A stretch of 64,000 nt of DNA, taken from NCBI GenBank assembly GCA_036426205.1, contig CM071570.1, positions 56,499,352-56,563,351 of the forward strand, given 5' to 3'. Source of the DNA: Ascaphus truei. Its lineage: Eukaryota > Chordata > Amphibia > Anura > Ascaphidae. The notes under the pieces were generated by a model. The model was not told the origin of the DNA. It ran no database searches and saw only the letters and a program-made list of their open reading frames with translations. Below are positions 35,358-47,090 of the stretch, piece by piece. A program made the translations under genes and the position numbers. The stretch's first letter is position 1. Each line of letters opens with the position of its first letter.

Positions 35358-35378
35358 CTTCTTCAGGGATTATTACTT

Positions 35379-35425
35379 AAGTAATACATTGAGAGTTACC
35401 TCTTGTTTTCAAGTATGACCTGGAC
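35379..35425 (+). repeat. Interspersed repeat A, right half
   Basis: It reads AAGTAATACATTGAGAG, TTACCTCTTG and TTTTCAAGTATGACCTGG, continuing the repeat begun at 34069. Confidence 0.85.
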
Positions 35426-37767
35426 ATAGTTAATAAATCATCATAGACTCATAATTAAAGATCTGCAAACTTTTTTTGCCCACATTTTTGCTAATATTTA
35501 GAACTTCTCTAGTTATAATCTTGCATATCCTTACTGCAGTAAAGTGTTCATATAATCGCAAGGTTAAATTTGATTAGAAAAATCACTTATGACATTTTAA
35601 CCTTCACCGTATGCATCACCATATATCCCTTGTTTGAATAATTATCCTGCCTTGCTGATTTTTCATTTCATTCTTTCCTTGCTATCTGCTTTTTATGATT
35701 CATGGTCTTACAGATTGCTGACAAATATAACTTCTGTATTTTAACGTTGATCTATCTGACTTCAGGTAATAAAGGAGAACTATTAGTTTGTGCCTTGCTT
35801 CTTTGGCTCAAACACTGTTTAGCCTTCTTCCCAGTAGGTTTGTCTTGCACCAAACACCAAAAGACAATCCAGGCTCAATGGCCAAAAAAAGTTAAAAAGT
35901 AAATCTAGGCTACGGCATTGGCTTCTGAATTTGCCACACAGCACTCAATCATCTAATGATTGAAGAGTCTTCTTCTGTAAGTATTTCTTGTCTTCTATCT
36001 TCTTTTTTTTAAAGAGGTCTTCTTTCTTCTTCTTTAGTATTCAGCCACCGGTTGTGGCCTCCTCAGTAACTTCTGGTATTTGGAGAGGACCCAGGTCTGA
36101 TACATGAAGGCCTGGGCTGTCGCAGAAGACCTGTCATGGGGTTACATGGTAGAATTTAATGTACCATGTGTTTCCTGCACTTTTACAGTAGATGACATGA
36201 GTGATTTTACCAGCTGTAAGGCACCTTGTTGTCCATTTGTTTGAATGGGCCATGACCCATGGTAAATCTGGGCCAATGTGTTTTACAAAACAGATGAATT
36301 TGTAAATATTCGTGTTTTTGCCAACAAAAACTGTTCAATATTTCTGTTGGTTTAAATATGTTAAACATTTCCTATGTGTGGAAATATTTTATATTTTTTA
36401 TTCAAATAAATTGACAGTCACTGTCTTTTATAATTACATGGATATGTTTGTCCTATAAGCCACTTTAGGGCTTGTTGAATAGGGCCCAAAATCTTATACA
36501 AATGATTGCGTTGGTTAATGTCAAGTATAACCGGCAAAACATTTACTTTTCACTACACCTATGTAATATATTTTTCATTATATGCAGGATTTCATAACAT
36601 GTATTGAAGAATGATAATATAATTGAACCTGGTCTCCTGATTTAACCCAGACCTCCTTTACATTTTTATATATGCAGTAGGTGCCTCAAAGATTTTACCT
36701 GCAGGCAACCTCACCACTGGGTGAGGGGTTTTCCTCTATTTAGAGTGGAATGCCTATAACAAAGTGTGGTGAACCAAGTTACTGACATTTCCTAACCTCT
36801 ACTACAGTACTCTTCTTTTAAGTTGGAAGGAGTAGTCTAGTGGTATATTGTTATTGCTTTTGAAGTAGGTGAACTTAGTTCAGAGTATCATCTCTTTGGC
36901 CAAGGTACATTGTCTACCAGTGTCTTCGTCACTAAAAATGTAACTGTAATGTCTATTTGACAGTGACTCATGACTTAAGAGACTGCATGCAGAACCAGGG
37001 CCGGAAAAAGTGATTTGTGGGCAAGTATATGCCCTACCCCGCCCCCAAATTTATGCACTGCTCCCTCTCCCCTCTGGGCCCTACTAGTGGTGCGAGGCAT
37101 GCAGGGCCTTACTCAGCAGTGGAGGGGGGCCACACAGGTGGCCTATTGCCGAAGTTAGGCCCGACTTCCGTTGGGGCCTATCTTCCGTATTAGGACTGCC
37201 GGGGCGGGCCCCCTCCAGCATCTTACAGATGGACGCATTCCACAGGTAGGATCTTGAGGGGGGATGCAGAGTGGACACTATGGTACACTGTTTCCGCTGG
37301 TAAAATAAGTGCAGGAATAGTGCTCCAGTGTGTGGGAGGATGGGTCCCTAAAAGGTGTGTGCCCTGGTGCAGGTGAACTGACTGTAGTCAGTGCACTGTG
37401 CAAAACTGTACATTTAGCCAATATTCATAGGTCTTATATATCAGTAGCATTGAGGGTATTACTCTGAACACTCTCTCATTCTAGCAGCTTCAGAAAGAAG
37501 AGTGTAAAGGGCGCTTCTAAAAATGGAGTATAGATGCTTATTTATATAATATTGTGATACATTAGTCAGTGAAAACTGATAGTGAGTAATAATATAATAA
37601 TTCTAACGTGAGAAAATAGAAACACACGTGTGAATAAAGTGACAAATATAAATGTGATTACACGTGCTAACCATGTGCACATAGCATAAAAATTGGTGAA
37701 AAATTTAAAAGCAACTCAAAACCCTATGAGGAACGGTCCAAATTCTGCTTGAAGGTCAGTGTAGCAG
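35426..37767. other. No gene; possible hAT-type end at 36996
   Basis: Mostly AT-rich. At 36996 CAGGGCCGGAAAAAGTG looks like a hAT-type MITE end followed by a GC-richer stretch to about 37270. No matching end or 8-bp duplication was identified. At 36471-36485 TTGTTGAATAGGGCCC resembles the inner words of Harbinger-like ends. Confidence 0.3.
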
Positions 37768-37881
37768 AAGTTGGGAAGACCAGTTTTCACCAGTTATGAA
37801 GAACATAAAGAATACAGCACAGTGCAATGTGCTGTATTTTTAATGTTTTTCATAACTGGTGAAAACTGCGCTAACCAACTT
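37768..37881. repeat. 114-nt imperfect hairpin
   Basis: The left arm (37768-37821) starts AAGTTGGGAAGACCAG, contains TTTTCACCAGTTATGAA and ends ATACAGCACA. It pairs with the right arm (37828-37881), with a 6-nt loop and only a handful of mismatches across 54 positions. The length and near-complete pairing fit either a small foldback MITE or a pre-miRNA-like transcript. Nothing in the sequence tells whether it is transcribed. Confidence 0.8.
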
Positions 37882-40800
37882 CATTCTAGCAACTGTCTAT
37901 AATGAATGCCAGTCAAAGAAAAAGATTTGCTTGATAATTAAAGCCAGATTAATGTGCCACCTTGGGTAAGATGAACATTGCATCCTAAAACAAAGACTGT
38001 AAAATATTTTTCACTGTCCTGGAACAGGATTCATATTTCTGTTCCCCCCCCCCCCCCCTCTTTTGCAGCTTCTGCCTGTCAGCTCCTTATTTCAGTATTT
38101 CAGCTGCATGTATATTTGCTCTGAAAACACACAGTGCCTGTGGAACCGATACATTTGTTGCATTTGGGCTTTCCAGTTAGCTCATAACCAGGTTGTCTTG
38201 GCAACCCCCTTAATCCCCCTGGTTTAGTGGAGTTTCCCTTACTCCCTGTCTGTATTCACAGACAGTCTCATCCTCAGACTATTCCTGTTCCCAGAAAGCC
38301 ATATATTTCCTTTCCACCCAGGACACTGAGTGAGTATAGTACCTGCCTGCTAACACACTTGGCAAGGCCTTTCTGTTTTTACCACAGTCTTACCCTGATA
38401 TTAGCACTTAATATAGAGAAGCACTCTCTACCCACACTACATCTGCAAGTACCTTTCATCCTATGACTTTCCTTCAATAAAGTTAAGAAAGACAAAAGGA
38501 CTTGTGCTTTGGAAGAGGGAAGACATGAGTTAAGCTAACTGGAGCCGTTCATACACCACACGTGACCCTGGCTCCAGGATATTCACTGTTTTTTATTGTT
38601 GATTCAGAACTTGGACATGGGCAGAGGTAATACACGAAATACGTATAAACGGTCGTTCAGTTTTTCAACATTGTTTGAATACTGGTTCCTCCTTAACAAA
38701 ACCATAGAGATTAAGAGGTAGATTGCAATAATCATATTGACTTTGATGTACTTTATTAACATGAAAAATGTCGATTGCATACCTCCTATGTACATTCATG
38801 CAATAGCCTTTATTAAACATTAACATTTGCATGGTTACCATATTTCCTCATATTTGCAATTTCATTACATTACCGTAATCAGAATACATATTTGCAATTT
38901 GATCACATTAATCACGATACATTAATTTGTCTCTATTTTGCTGAATACAGTATTATTATCTTGGCTGTGTCAGCTGTCTTATAACTAGTAACTGTGAAAA
39001 ATGGAGGTCATTTTCAAATATTTCAAACGCATCACTGTGCATCCTTCTTCCAGGGATAAGGGCTTTATAATGAAGAAGATTGATGGGGTAGACACCATCA
39101 AGTCTGAATGTCTAAAAAATGAATTCTGTGGCTTGATGGATATATTAGCAAAGCAAATGTTTTCAGAAACACTGTTGCATCCGTGCTGATGGCTTTCATA
39201 GTCATAACATGTCAAAGCTAGGCTCTTCTGAATCTCCCATTTAAATACTGCTTAAAACAAATGTCAAAGCTTAGACAACTGTGCTCAGTGGAGGACTTTA
39301 AGTACAAATTCCAGCCAGTGATGTTAATACCTAAACAGTCATATTAAGAAAAGGGGAAGACTGATAAACCCAATCACACATTGGGAAGGCAGCTGTGCTC
39401 TGGGCAACATACCAATCATCCTAAATACCTGAAAACAATTTCAATATTGCTGATTTTTCATGCCATTTTTCATGTCATTAATGTCAAAAGATTTACACTT
39501 TGGTAGCACATTAGTTTATACACATATACTGTATACAGAAATATGCTTGATTTCAAACCCCCCCCCCCCCCCCCCGCCCCATTAAAAAAAAAAAATTCTG
39601 GGAAGATGATACAATAAAAATATATATTTTGCTAGTTTTCCCGAAATTTGCTGTAACAATCTATTTTTGGACAATATCCCTACACTTCGAGACACTATCT
39701 ATAAACAATTGTTGGGGGGTGGGGGTGTGTTTCAAAAGATTACTGGTGTATAATCAATGGAATATCGCCCAAAAATCTGAGGAACATGTATTAGAAGAAA
39801 ATGTAACAGTAATAAAATAAAAAATGTTCTTCAATTACCATGGTGATAGCATTTGCACCTATTGTACTCACTTGTGACGCATTCATCCCTTTAAAATACA
39901 CCATAGACTCTTTAATCTAGCAGCAATCACTGCAATGGGAGCCATACTTTCTTCTAAACTCATTCGCATACTTTTATTTTTTGTACTCTGTGCTGAAGAA
40001 ATATCCAAAACACTGGAAGTAATTAAAAAAAACAAAAAACTAATACTTTATAAATGAACAGAAAGCTCTAAAACGGTTTACAGTATTTGCATTAGTTATT
40101 GTATTTTTCTGTGCATTTGCTAGATTGGTCAAGACGAGTACATCACATCCTTTTCGAGTCTGTTTTGATTAGTTTTCTATAAGCTACTGTATTAGGTATT
40201 GAAGTACAACATGGTTTGCAGGAATTTATATAAAAGAATAAATTGAGAACCGCACAGCCAGTCATGATATTTATTTATTTTACATAAAATTGTGCTGATT
40301 GTAGCAGAGGTTCCTTTAATTGAAGGCATTTCATGCATCATGCAAATGATGACAATTTGTATGGTTATTTAAAATATAAGAATAAAAGCGTTTATTTTGC
40401 TCAAATCTTCAAAAATGTCTTTTTATGCTTGGTTGTTGCAGATGGACCGCATAATCTACTGTGTCTTTTTGGAAGTTGATTACAAAATCTACAAGAAGAA
40501 AATTAGCGAGTTTTTCCCTAAAGGTACTGTATTTAAACGATTATTTTTGGGTATAGACTCTCCTGAATGCTTTGTATGTAATAAAACATCATGGTCCATA
40601 TTTCCTTTGCTGTGTTATGTTATAAAACATCTTTTGGGACTGTAGGATACCTTAGGATAGTTACATGGATGTTTTTTTATGGCAGAGTAGATCTTAAAAA
40701 ATATGTGCCCTTATGCACTACTGTATGATAATCTATTCTGCAGACCTTTTACCCTTTGGAATATATGTCACAGTTAAATGACAAGATTTGTCCGGGATAA

Positions 40801-41012
40801 TTTTATTGATGCAGATATCAGAATAGCAATCACACATGCTTGAATAGCGATCACACATGCTAGTCTGCCTATTTTCTGTATGAATAAATACAGTAAATTC
40901 TACTACTTCATCTTTGTCTATATTGCATCACTTTTTAATCTGCATTCCCGTAGTCCTACTCCATTGTGAATTAATTTAATGTTCTTGACACAACAGCCCT
41001 TCTAAACAAATA
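37882..41012. other. No gene recognised
   Basis: AT-rich, with poly-C runs at about 38045-38060 and 39560-39581 and an A run near 39585. A 62-codon open frame at 39001-39189 has no known domain. I saw no repeat termini. Confidence 0.4.
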
Positions 41013-41556
41013 GGAGCCTATTCTATAAGCATCGATAAGCCACTTATCGAGTACTTATTGTCCAAAATGCCTACTGCTATTCAGTAAGCCTCGATAAGTG
41101 GGCGATCTACCACATTTTCAGCCATCAACAAAAGATCGCTGGGTGAGCGGCAATAAGCCACTTATCAGCATGTTCTGAAACTTGTGCAATTCTATTAGCC
41201 TCGATTAGCTTATCGAAGCTAATCGCGGCTCTAGAATGGTGAGTTTCTTCCACACCAGGAAAAGTTGGTGTGAGGCTTGTGAGAAGCTGTCTTACTTTAA
41301 GGGATGATGTCAGATCCTTTTGCACTAATGTGACCTATCACATGGTACAGCAACCAAAGGGATTGTCTTCAATCCCATTGGCAGTAATACCATGTGATAT
41401 GAGACATGTGGTTTTAAGGATGTGACATATCTCCCTTGGAGATGACGTTACATTCTTTAAAAAAAAAAAAAAAAAAAAAAGAGACGGGCACATGATACAG
41501 CATCCAATCAGATTGGAGCTGTACCATTTGACCCTAAAATATGATGTCACAGGCCC

Positions 41557-41606
41557 TATATAAGGCCTGTAACATCCATTTGAAGGTTAAGACTTCTAAA
41601 GGTAAG
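41557..41606 (+). promoter_or_regulatory. TATA box and splice-donor-like site in the Harbinger-like element
   Basis: TATATAAGG at 41557-41565 sits in a GC-flanked setting (GGCCC before, CCTG after). About 37 bp downstream CTAAAGGTAAGATAA (41596-41610) fits a 5' splice site consensus. The pair looks like the promoter and first exon of a polymerase II transcript. The open frame that follows (41614-41853) shows no transposase features. Confidence 0.4.
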
Positions 41607-41864
41607 ATAAATATTGAATGTATATAAATGTCTTTTTTCAGGCGTTTTCATTGTATGTATTTGTTTTTATGTTTGTGGTTGCCCATTGACTGATAATGTA
41701 GTAATCTGTGCCCAGGGTACAGATAAATACAGTGACAGCCAATGCATTTTTTGGCAAATGCTTGTTTTCTTTGATTGTTATTTTTTTTATTTCTGTTTAT
41801 TGTTTGTATCAAATTGTTTGGAGTTTGGATGGCTTGTTTTTAGTAGATTTTAGGATTGCTGGCG

Positions 41865-42015
41865 TTTTAAATTAATTATTTGTTTTGTTGGCTAGTGGTT
41901 TAAATTAATTATTTGTTTTGTTGGCTAGTGGTTTTATTTATTTAATTGATTTGTTGGCTACTCGTTTAAATAAATTAATTGATTTGGCTACTGATTTTAT
42001 TTCTTTAATTGGTTG
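41865..42015. repeat. AT-rich tandem repeat, unit about 36 bp
   Basis: The unit TTTAAATTAATTATTTG followed by TTTTGTTGGCTAGTGG is repeated about four times with increasing divergence to the right. Confidence 0.85.
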
Positions 42016-42714
42016 GATAGATGTTTATTTATTTGTATTCTTATGTTTTTGAATAACATAATAGTAATCATTTTGCTGTTTTAGTGATCAATTAATGTAA
42101 TTGATGTGTATTTGAGGCTTTTTAGTTCTTTTATTGTTGGGGTGTTTAGGTGCTTGTGTATTTCTTTGATTATTGTGTATTTTTGCCTTCATTATTTTTA
42201 TTAGGTTGACCATTGTGTGATATAGTGGCTTATCATGCCCATATTATATGGGTATGATATACCACTGTGCTAATCAATGGGTTCAGGGTGGATATAGTGG
42301 GACTGGGGTACGTGGTTAGGCCTCCAGGGTGGTAGTGGGGGATTGGGGTTAACCCTTTAATAAATATAGCGGTTATTAACCGCTGAGGTGATTAAGGGGT
42401 TAGGGGCCATTAGATTGTATTTTTTCTTGTATTCTTATCGGAGGACATGGACCTGCAGTATGCTGACGAGGACACACCTCCATGATAGCAGGGGTAAGTT
42501 GAACGTTTTATTAACTTTATTAATGCTGGCTGTCTAATGTTTGATTTTATAATGGACAAATGCATTATTATCCATTTTTGTTTGGCGGGGTTGTTGGGGG
42601 TAGAGGAGGTGAATAGTAGGGTTGTTGTGTTTTAAAATATTTATTGTGGGTAGCGAGGATGGGTGAAGTTGGCATTTGGCCCTTGGTGGGTGGTTATACC
42701 TACAGGGTGGGTAG

Positions 42715-42927
42715 CGGGATGGGTTAACCCCTTCATTACCGTAACGCTATTAACCGCTATGGTAATAAAGGGGTTAACGCCACCCGCAAACCCCCCTGCA
42801 AGGTCTAAACACCCACCAAGGGCCAAATAAAACCTTCACCCACCCCCGCTACCCACAATAAACTGTGCACTGGTGGTGAACCCCTTCATTGCCTTAGCGG
42901 CTAGCCGCTAAGGTAATGAAGCTGTTT
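42715..42927. repeat. Palindromic modules around TTCATTACC
   Basis: Two foldbacks: GGGTTAACCCCTTCATTACC with its inverse GGTAATAAAGGGGTTAAC (42721-42779), and CTTCATTGCCTTAGCGGC with GCCGCTAAGGTAATGAAG (42889-42926). The second is a 38-bp palindrome with one mismatch. A third, weaker form lies at 42351-42410. Confidence 0.85.
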
Positions 42928-42953
42928 TAATATACATTTTAATACTAGTGTAG

Positions 42954-43193
42954 ATGAGCAGGGTGTCTCCGGAGCAGAACCGCGTTGATTTGAGGTCCGG
43001 GGACACCCTGCTTCCCGAGATACAGGCCCCGTTATGGGGTGCCGGTATCTCCTATGCATTTAAATGTCTCGCGTCACGTGACCGTGGGAATAAAATGCAT
43101 AGGAGATATCGGCCTGTATCTCGGGAAGCAGGGGGTCCCCGGACCTCAAATCAATGCGGTTCTGCTCCGGGGACCCCCTGCTCATCTACATTG
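42954..43193. repeat. Long foldback (about 110-bp arms)
   Basis: The left arm GATGAGCAGGGTGTCTCCGG, GCAGAACCGC, TTGATTTGAGGTCCGGGGAC, CCTGCTTCCCGAGATACAGG pairs with the inverted right arm of nearly the same sequence ending near 43193. The loop region is around GTCTCGCGTCACGTGACC. The motif order TCCGGAGC...CCGGGGACACCCTGCTTCC resembles the interior of the element at 14163, so the two share an ancestor or module. Confidence 0.85.
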
Positions 43194-43505
43194 GTATTAA
43201 AATTAATATTAAAACATATCGATCTCTGGTGAGATTTGCACAGGGAGAGGCGAATCTCTCTGTGCATCTCTGTCTGATGCTAAAACAAAACGCCGTATTT
43301 GGCCTTTTGAGAGAGCGATCATCACGTCGCCGGCTACTCGCCCGTTTTGGGAATTTTGCTATCACAGGTAATCGAGGCTTTCTGAATACCGTGATAGCAA
43401 CGCTCAAAAAACAAGGGGCGAAAACGGCCCGGCGATTTTTTTTATGAAGGCTTAAAGAATAGGCCCCACACTGTTTAAAAGTCTGTCCGATCATCACCAT
43501 TCTCT

Positions 43506-43580
43506 CTATTTATTTATTTATTTATAAAATGTTTTACCAGGAAGTAATACATTGAGAGTTACCATTCGTTTTCAAGTATG
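43506..43580 (+). repeat. Interspersed repeat A, whole copy
   Basis: It reads TTTATTTATAAAATG, TTTTACCAGGAAGTAATAC, ATTGAGAGTTACC and TTTTCAAGTATG. It serves as the uninterrupted reference for the split copy at 34069/35379. Confidence 0.85.
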
Positions 43581-44194
43581 TTTTCATTTACTTCGTATGG
43601 TGAATTCATTAAATGTTTCCTCAAATTACTTTTTTCTGCATGTTTAGTATAACTATACACAGATCAATTGTAGTAGAATGTCATAGGAAAGGGTACCTCG
43701 CTTTGCCCTTTTTGTAGGATATTTTGTGGGGGTGCTTCCATGGATTTGGGTTTAAACTAGAGGATACGGTTTCCAAGGGGTAAAGAAATCCCAGTAGTGG
43801 GTATTCCACATAAACGTTGCTTAGGAGTATTATATTATGATTGTTTTAACCTCATAAAATGTCACTTTTAATAAAGCATCCTATTAAAATGTACAGTACC
43901 CAAAAGATCTATTTAGCAAAATAAAATTGTAACAGAAAGTGTTCAATTTACATGTGAATTTAGAAAAGTGTTTCAATAAACGCCTCTGACCCACGAAAAC
44001 GTTTCTATCTGTAGTTATACACAGCATCTACTGTTAAGATGTTAACACCTTGTTAAATATAGTCTTTCATGGGTCTGTGTGTATAAGTATACTTAATTTA
44101 AAAACTATTTTTTTTATTGATGTTTAGGGTACATTTTAATTGCACGCATTATTAAAAAGTTAAGTTTTATGAGGTAAAAACAGCAGTTAAACAT
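43581..44194. other. No gene recognised
   Basis: AT-rich sequence without recognisable structure. Confidence 0.35.
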
Positions 44195-44345
44195 ATCACT
44201 TGTGAGCACATTCACATATCTCAGACAGGCTGCAACCCTGTTTTTCACCATTAAATCATAGCATACAATGCTTCCACTGCAGCTAGGGATTCTGAGTAAT
44301 GACATGCAAATAAGCACACAATGTCACTCTTGACTTCATGTCCAT
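44195..44345 (+). repeat. Interspersed repeat R (copy 2)
   Basis: It shares with 12190-12360 the blocks GAGCACATTCACAT, CTCAGACAGG, CATACAATGCTTCCACTGCA, AGGGATTCTG and AATGACATGCAAATAAGCA. Confidence 0.7.
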
Positions 44346-44629
44346 TTTAACATGCATATTACAAAGCTTTACAGCACAACCTGGGTTGAAGAAGTGCATA
44401 GCCAGTAAAACCTACTCACGGACCGTTGTGTCGACCTTTTGGGGCTCTTCAGTGTGAGGCTCTTTATAATGGCTTTGCAATGTGAAGTTGGATTACGTTT
44501 CAACCACACATTATATAAATGATGGTGGGTTCAAAAGTGACAAAAACCCTCCACCGTACAGTACCGTCAAAGGAAGCCAGGAAATGCTATAATAAAGCAT
44601 GAACAATGCTTAAAATAAGTATATAGCAA

Positions 44630-44745
44630 ATAAAAATATCACTTGTGAGCACATTCACGTCTCCGACTGTTCTGCAACCCTGCTTTTCATCATTATCTCC
44701 TAGCATACAGTGCTTACACTGCCGCCAGAGATTCTGGGAAATGAG
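44630..44745 (+). repeat. Interspersed repeat R (copy 3, shorter)
   Basis: It starts ATATCACTTGTGAGCACATT, like the copy at 44195, and ends near AGATTCTGGGAAATGAGG. It is more diverged than the other two. Confidence 0.65.
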
Positions 44746-45545
44746 GTAAAAACAAACATAATACCATACTCATAAGGAATGTTTATGTTTAATGTATCTA
44801 CTGTATAGTAGAATGTGTTAAGACTTTCGCAATTGAGAGGTCAAGGGCACTGGCAGAATGCTCATTATGATACAGGACAAGTACAATATAATGAAACAAT
44901 TATGAATACAAAATAAAGAATACTGTAGCTGCCTCTATTGTATGTAGAGTGAGCAGACAGGCAGGCAGGCAGGCAGGCACACAAATGCACACACACATTT
45001 GCAGTAACACATCTTCAGCAACCTGGGAAACGTTGAAATAGAAGTAAGAGCAATTAGTTAACACTACATTTTCCTATTTATTCTAACATTAAGCACACAA
45101 TCATCTTAAATTTTCTTTATACTCAAAATATAAAACAGATAAAAACATTTACTCACAGAACTAAAGGGTGAAAAGCCCAATAAATGGAAGAAGCTAGCTG
45201 AAATGCCAGCAGAAAAAAACGAGGCTCTCTGCCTCCATCCTGTGATCATGAGCAAATCATAAACAAAGCATAAATGCACATAGTCACATAGTCACAGAGG
45301 TTCTTGAGAGCATCAGGTGCCCCTGACAGTATTTTAAGCTCTGATGCTTGGTGCAACCTACAGATGTAGCCATTGCACCCGCTGATGCGCTATGGTAGGC
45401 TATTCTGTGACGGTCTACATTATCACTGCCATAGAATCCTATGGAAAATCTGTTATTCTGTGTCATGAGTGGGTCCATTAACATTTGTTATATCTGTAAC
45501 TGTCCAAGCCTGAAGAATGTACCGAAGCTGCGGCAACTCATATGC
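44746..45545. other. No gene; (AGGC)n and a lone MITE-like end
   Basis: AT-rich. A (GCAG/GGCA)n array lies at about 44955-44980. CTACAGATGTAGCCATTGCACC at about 45358 carries the same terminal words (TACAGATGTAGC) as the TA-flanked MITEs near 62 kb, but its partner end is not visible. Confidence 0.35.
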
Positions 45546-46400
45546 AGGGACGCCAACAGAAATCATGGGGCCCAGGACAAATGAAAGGATCACGCCCCAT
45601 TTCCCCCCCCCCCGAACTCATAGCACACCTGACACGAAAAAATAATTTTTATCGCGCAACTTTTACTTAGCTGTTTTCTTTTTATTGTAATACGGAAAAA
45701 AACATTACAATACAATCTGTTTATTTGTATATTTTCAACAAAAGACAGGTGACTGCCTGGGTGGGTGGCTGACTGCCTGGGTGGGTGGGTGGATGACTGA
45801 CTGCCCTTTGCAGGGTGGATGACTAACTGCCTGGGTGTGTGGGTTACTGACTGACTGCCTGGGTGACTGACTGACTGGGTGGGTGACTGACTGCTTGGGT
45901 GGTGACTGACTGCTTGGGTGGTGACTGACTGCTTGGGTGGTGACTTTGACTGAGTGACTTGACTTTGAATGAGTGACTTTGACTTTGAATGAGTGACTGG
46001 GTGGGTGAATGAGTGACTGGGTGGGTGAATGAGTGACTGGGTGGGTGAGTGACTGGGTAAGTGACTGCCTGAGTGGGTGACTGACCTTCACCGGGTGGGT
46101 CCTTGCTTCCTGCTTCCTTGCCCGCCAGATGCTTCTGGTGGGAGGTGGGTTCAGGGGGAGCAGGGGGGGGGAGTTGCGGGAGGTAGGCGGTTGGGGGGGC
46201 AAGACTGGTGGGCTAATTCCGCAGCTGGAGGCGGGCGGAGCTGGGTTGGCGGGCGCGCAGGGGAAGCTGAGTTGATGGGCGCGGGCTCGCCATGGCGCTT
46301 CCCCTCCGGGATCGGAATCGTCAACATTTTTTTAAAATACATAAAACGGGCACGCAGGGGGCCCGGGCAGACGGCGGGCCTGCTCATATGGCAAACCATG
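45546..46400. repeat. Second minisatellite composite, hAT-like left end
   Basis: The left edge CAGGGACGCCAACAGAAATC resembles a hAT-type MITE start. From 45746 to 46085 there is a gactgcctgggtgggt minisatellite, a variant of the array at 23440. It runs into CTTCACCGGGTGGG and a GC-rich block that ends GGCGCTTCCCCTCCGGGATC. The same order (minisatellite, short linker, GC-rich block with GCTTCCCCTCC) occurs at 23440-25210, here without the 48-bp tandem expansion. Open frames are repeat translations. Confidence 0.55.
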
Positions 46401-46665
46401 GCTGTTGTACCAGGAGAAGACGGTGATCAGATTTTTCCTGTTGCAGCTCTTCTGTTTTTGTAGTGTCTTTGGAATAACAGAAGCTGCTACATCGGTATAT
46501 ACAGTAAAAGGACAGAAGCAATCCCACTAATGAGTTACTTTTAAAGAAACCAATATAGGTTAAGTTAATTTGTAAAGACTAGTTACCCCTTATCTTGATT
46601 TTTAAGACCAGTCAGATTGATTGTAAAGCATTTTTAATTATCTTGGTAGTACAGTTAGACGAGAG
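46401..46665. other. No gene recognised
   Basis: Mixed sequence without recognisable structure. Confidence 0.3.
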
Positions 46666-46671
46666 AGATAT

Positions 46672-46930
46672 CTATTAATAATAATAATAATTAATAATAA
46701 TAATTGTTTGTTGTTGTATAGCGCTGCTAGTTTTACGTAGCGCTTTACAGAGACATTTTGCAGGCACAGGTCCCTGCCCTGTGGAGCTTACAATCTATGT
46801 TTTTAGTGCCTGAGGCACAGGGAGATAAAGTGACTTTCCCAAGGTCACAAAGAGCCAACACCGGGAATTGAACCAGGCTCCCCTGCTTCAAACTCAGTGT
46901 TGTTACTCACTGAGCAACTCCTTCTCCTTT
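46672..46930 (-). mobile_element. CORE-SINE (tRNA-headed, MIR-like), copy 2, best preserved
   Basis: On the minus strand the head has TTGCTCAGTGAGTAAC (A-box-like), then GAGCCTGGTTCAATTCCCGG (B-box-like). The conserved core follows, GACCTTGGGAAAGTCAC and CTCCCTGTGCCTCAG. Then come ACATAGATTGTAAGCTCC and a tail with CTGTAAAGCGCTACG ending in TATTATTATTA. This is the tRNA head, CORE and LINE-like tail order of CORE-SINEs. It is transcribed by RNA polymerase III in the family and mobilised by an L2/CR1-type LINE. Confidence 0.85.
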
Positions 46931-47090
46931 TAGATCTACCACTTAGATTGTAAGTGGTCCAGGGAAAGGGATTTCCTTTCCTATTGTCTGACTTTGTTGC
47001 ACTTATTGTACTATAATTCCCTGTACTGTATTGTCTCTTCTGTAAAGTGCTGAGTAAACTGTGGGCGTTAAATAAATAAAGATATACATA
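46928..47090 (+). repeat. LINE/SINE 3'-tail-like segment
   Basis: TTAGATTGTAAGTGGTCC, then TGTAAAGTGCTGAGTAAAC and GGCGTTAAATAAATAAAG, is the kind of 3' tail shared by L2/CR1 LINEs and their SINEs. It is in the opposite orientation to the adjacent CORE-SINE. Confidence 0.6.

Larger units (their letters stand above)
41013..43467. mobile_element. PIF/Harbinger-like element, 2.45 kb, non-coding
   Basis: The left end GGAGCCTATTCTATAAGC (41013) and the inverted right end GGGGCCTATTCTTTAAGCC (43467) match. Flanking triplets are ATA and ACA, a possible 3-bp duplication with one change. The class follows from the GGGGCCTATTC-type ends shared with the TTA-flanked element at 21877. Inside are a TATA box with a splice donor, an AT-rich tandem repeat and several palindromic modules, but no transposase frame. 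It could also be two neighbouring elements with related ends. Confidence 0.55.

Noticed and set aside
39001..39189. 62-codon frame that looks protein-like (charged, hydrophobic mix).
   Set aside because: No family recognised and no splice sites that would make it an exon. It is kept only as a note.
44957..44980. Short direct repeats considered as a CRISPR-like array.
   Set aside because: It is a simple (AGGC)n microsatellite without spacers.
45735..46463. Frames of 155 and 128 codons on opposite strands.
   Set aside because: They are minisatellite and GC-rich repeat translations, like those at 23.4-25.6 kb.
46672..46930. A and B boxes considered as a true tRNA gene.
   Set aside because: There is no cloverleaf or anticodon arm. 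The boxes belong to the tRNA-derived head of a CORE-SINE with its conserved core downstream.
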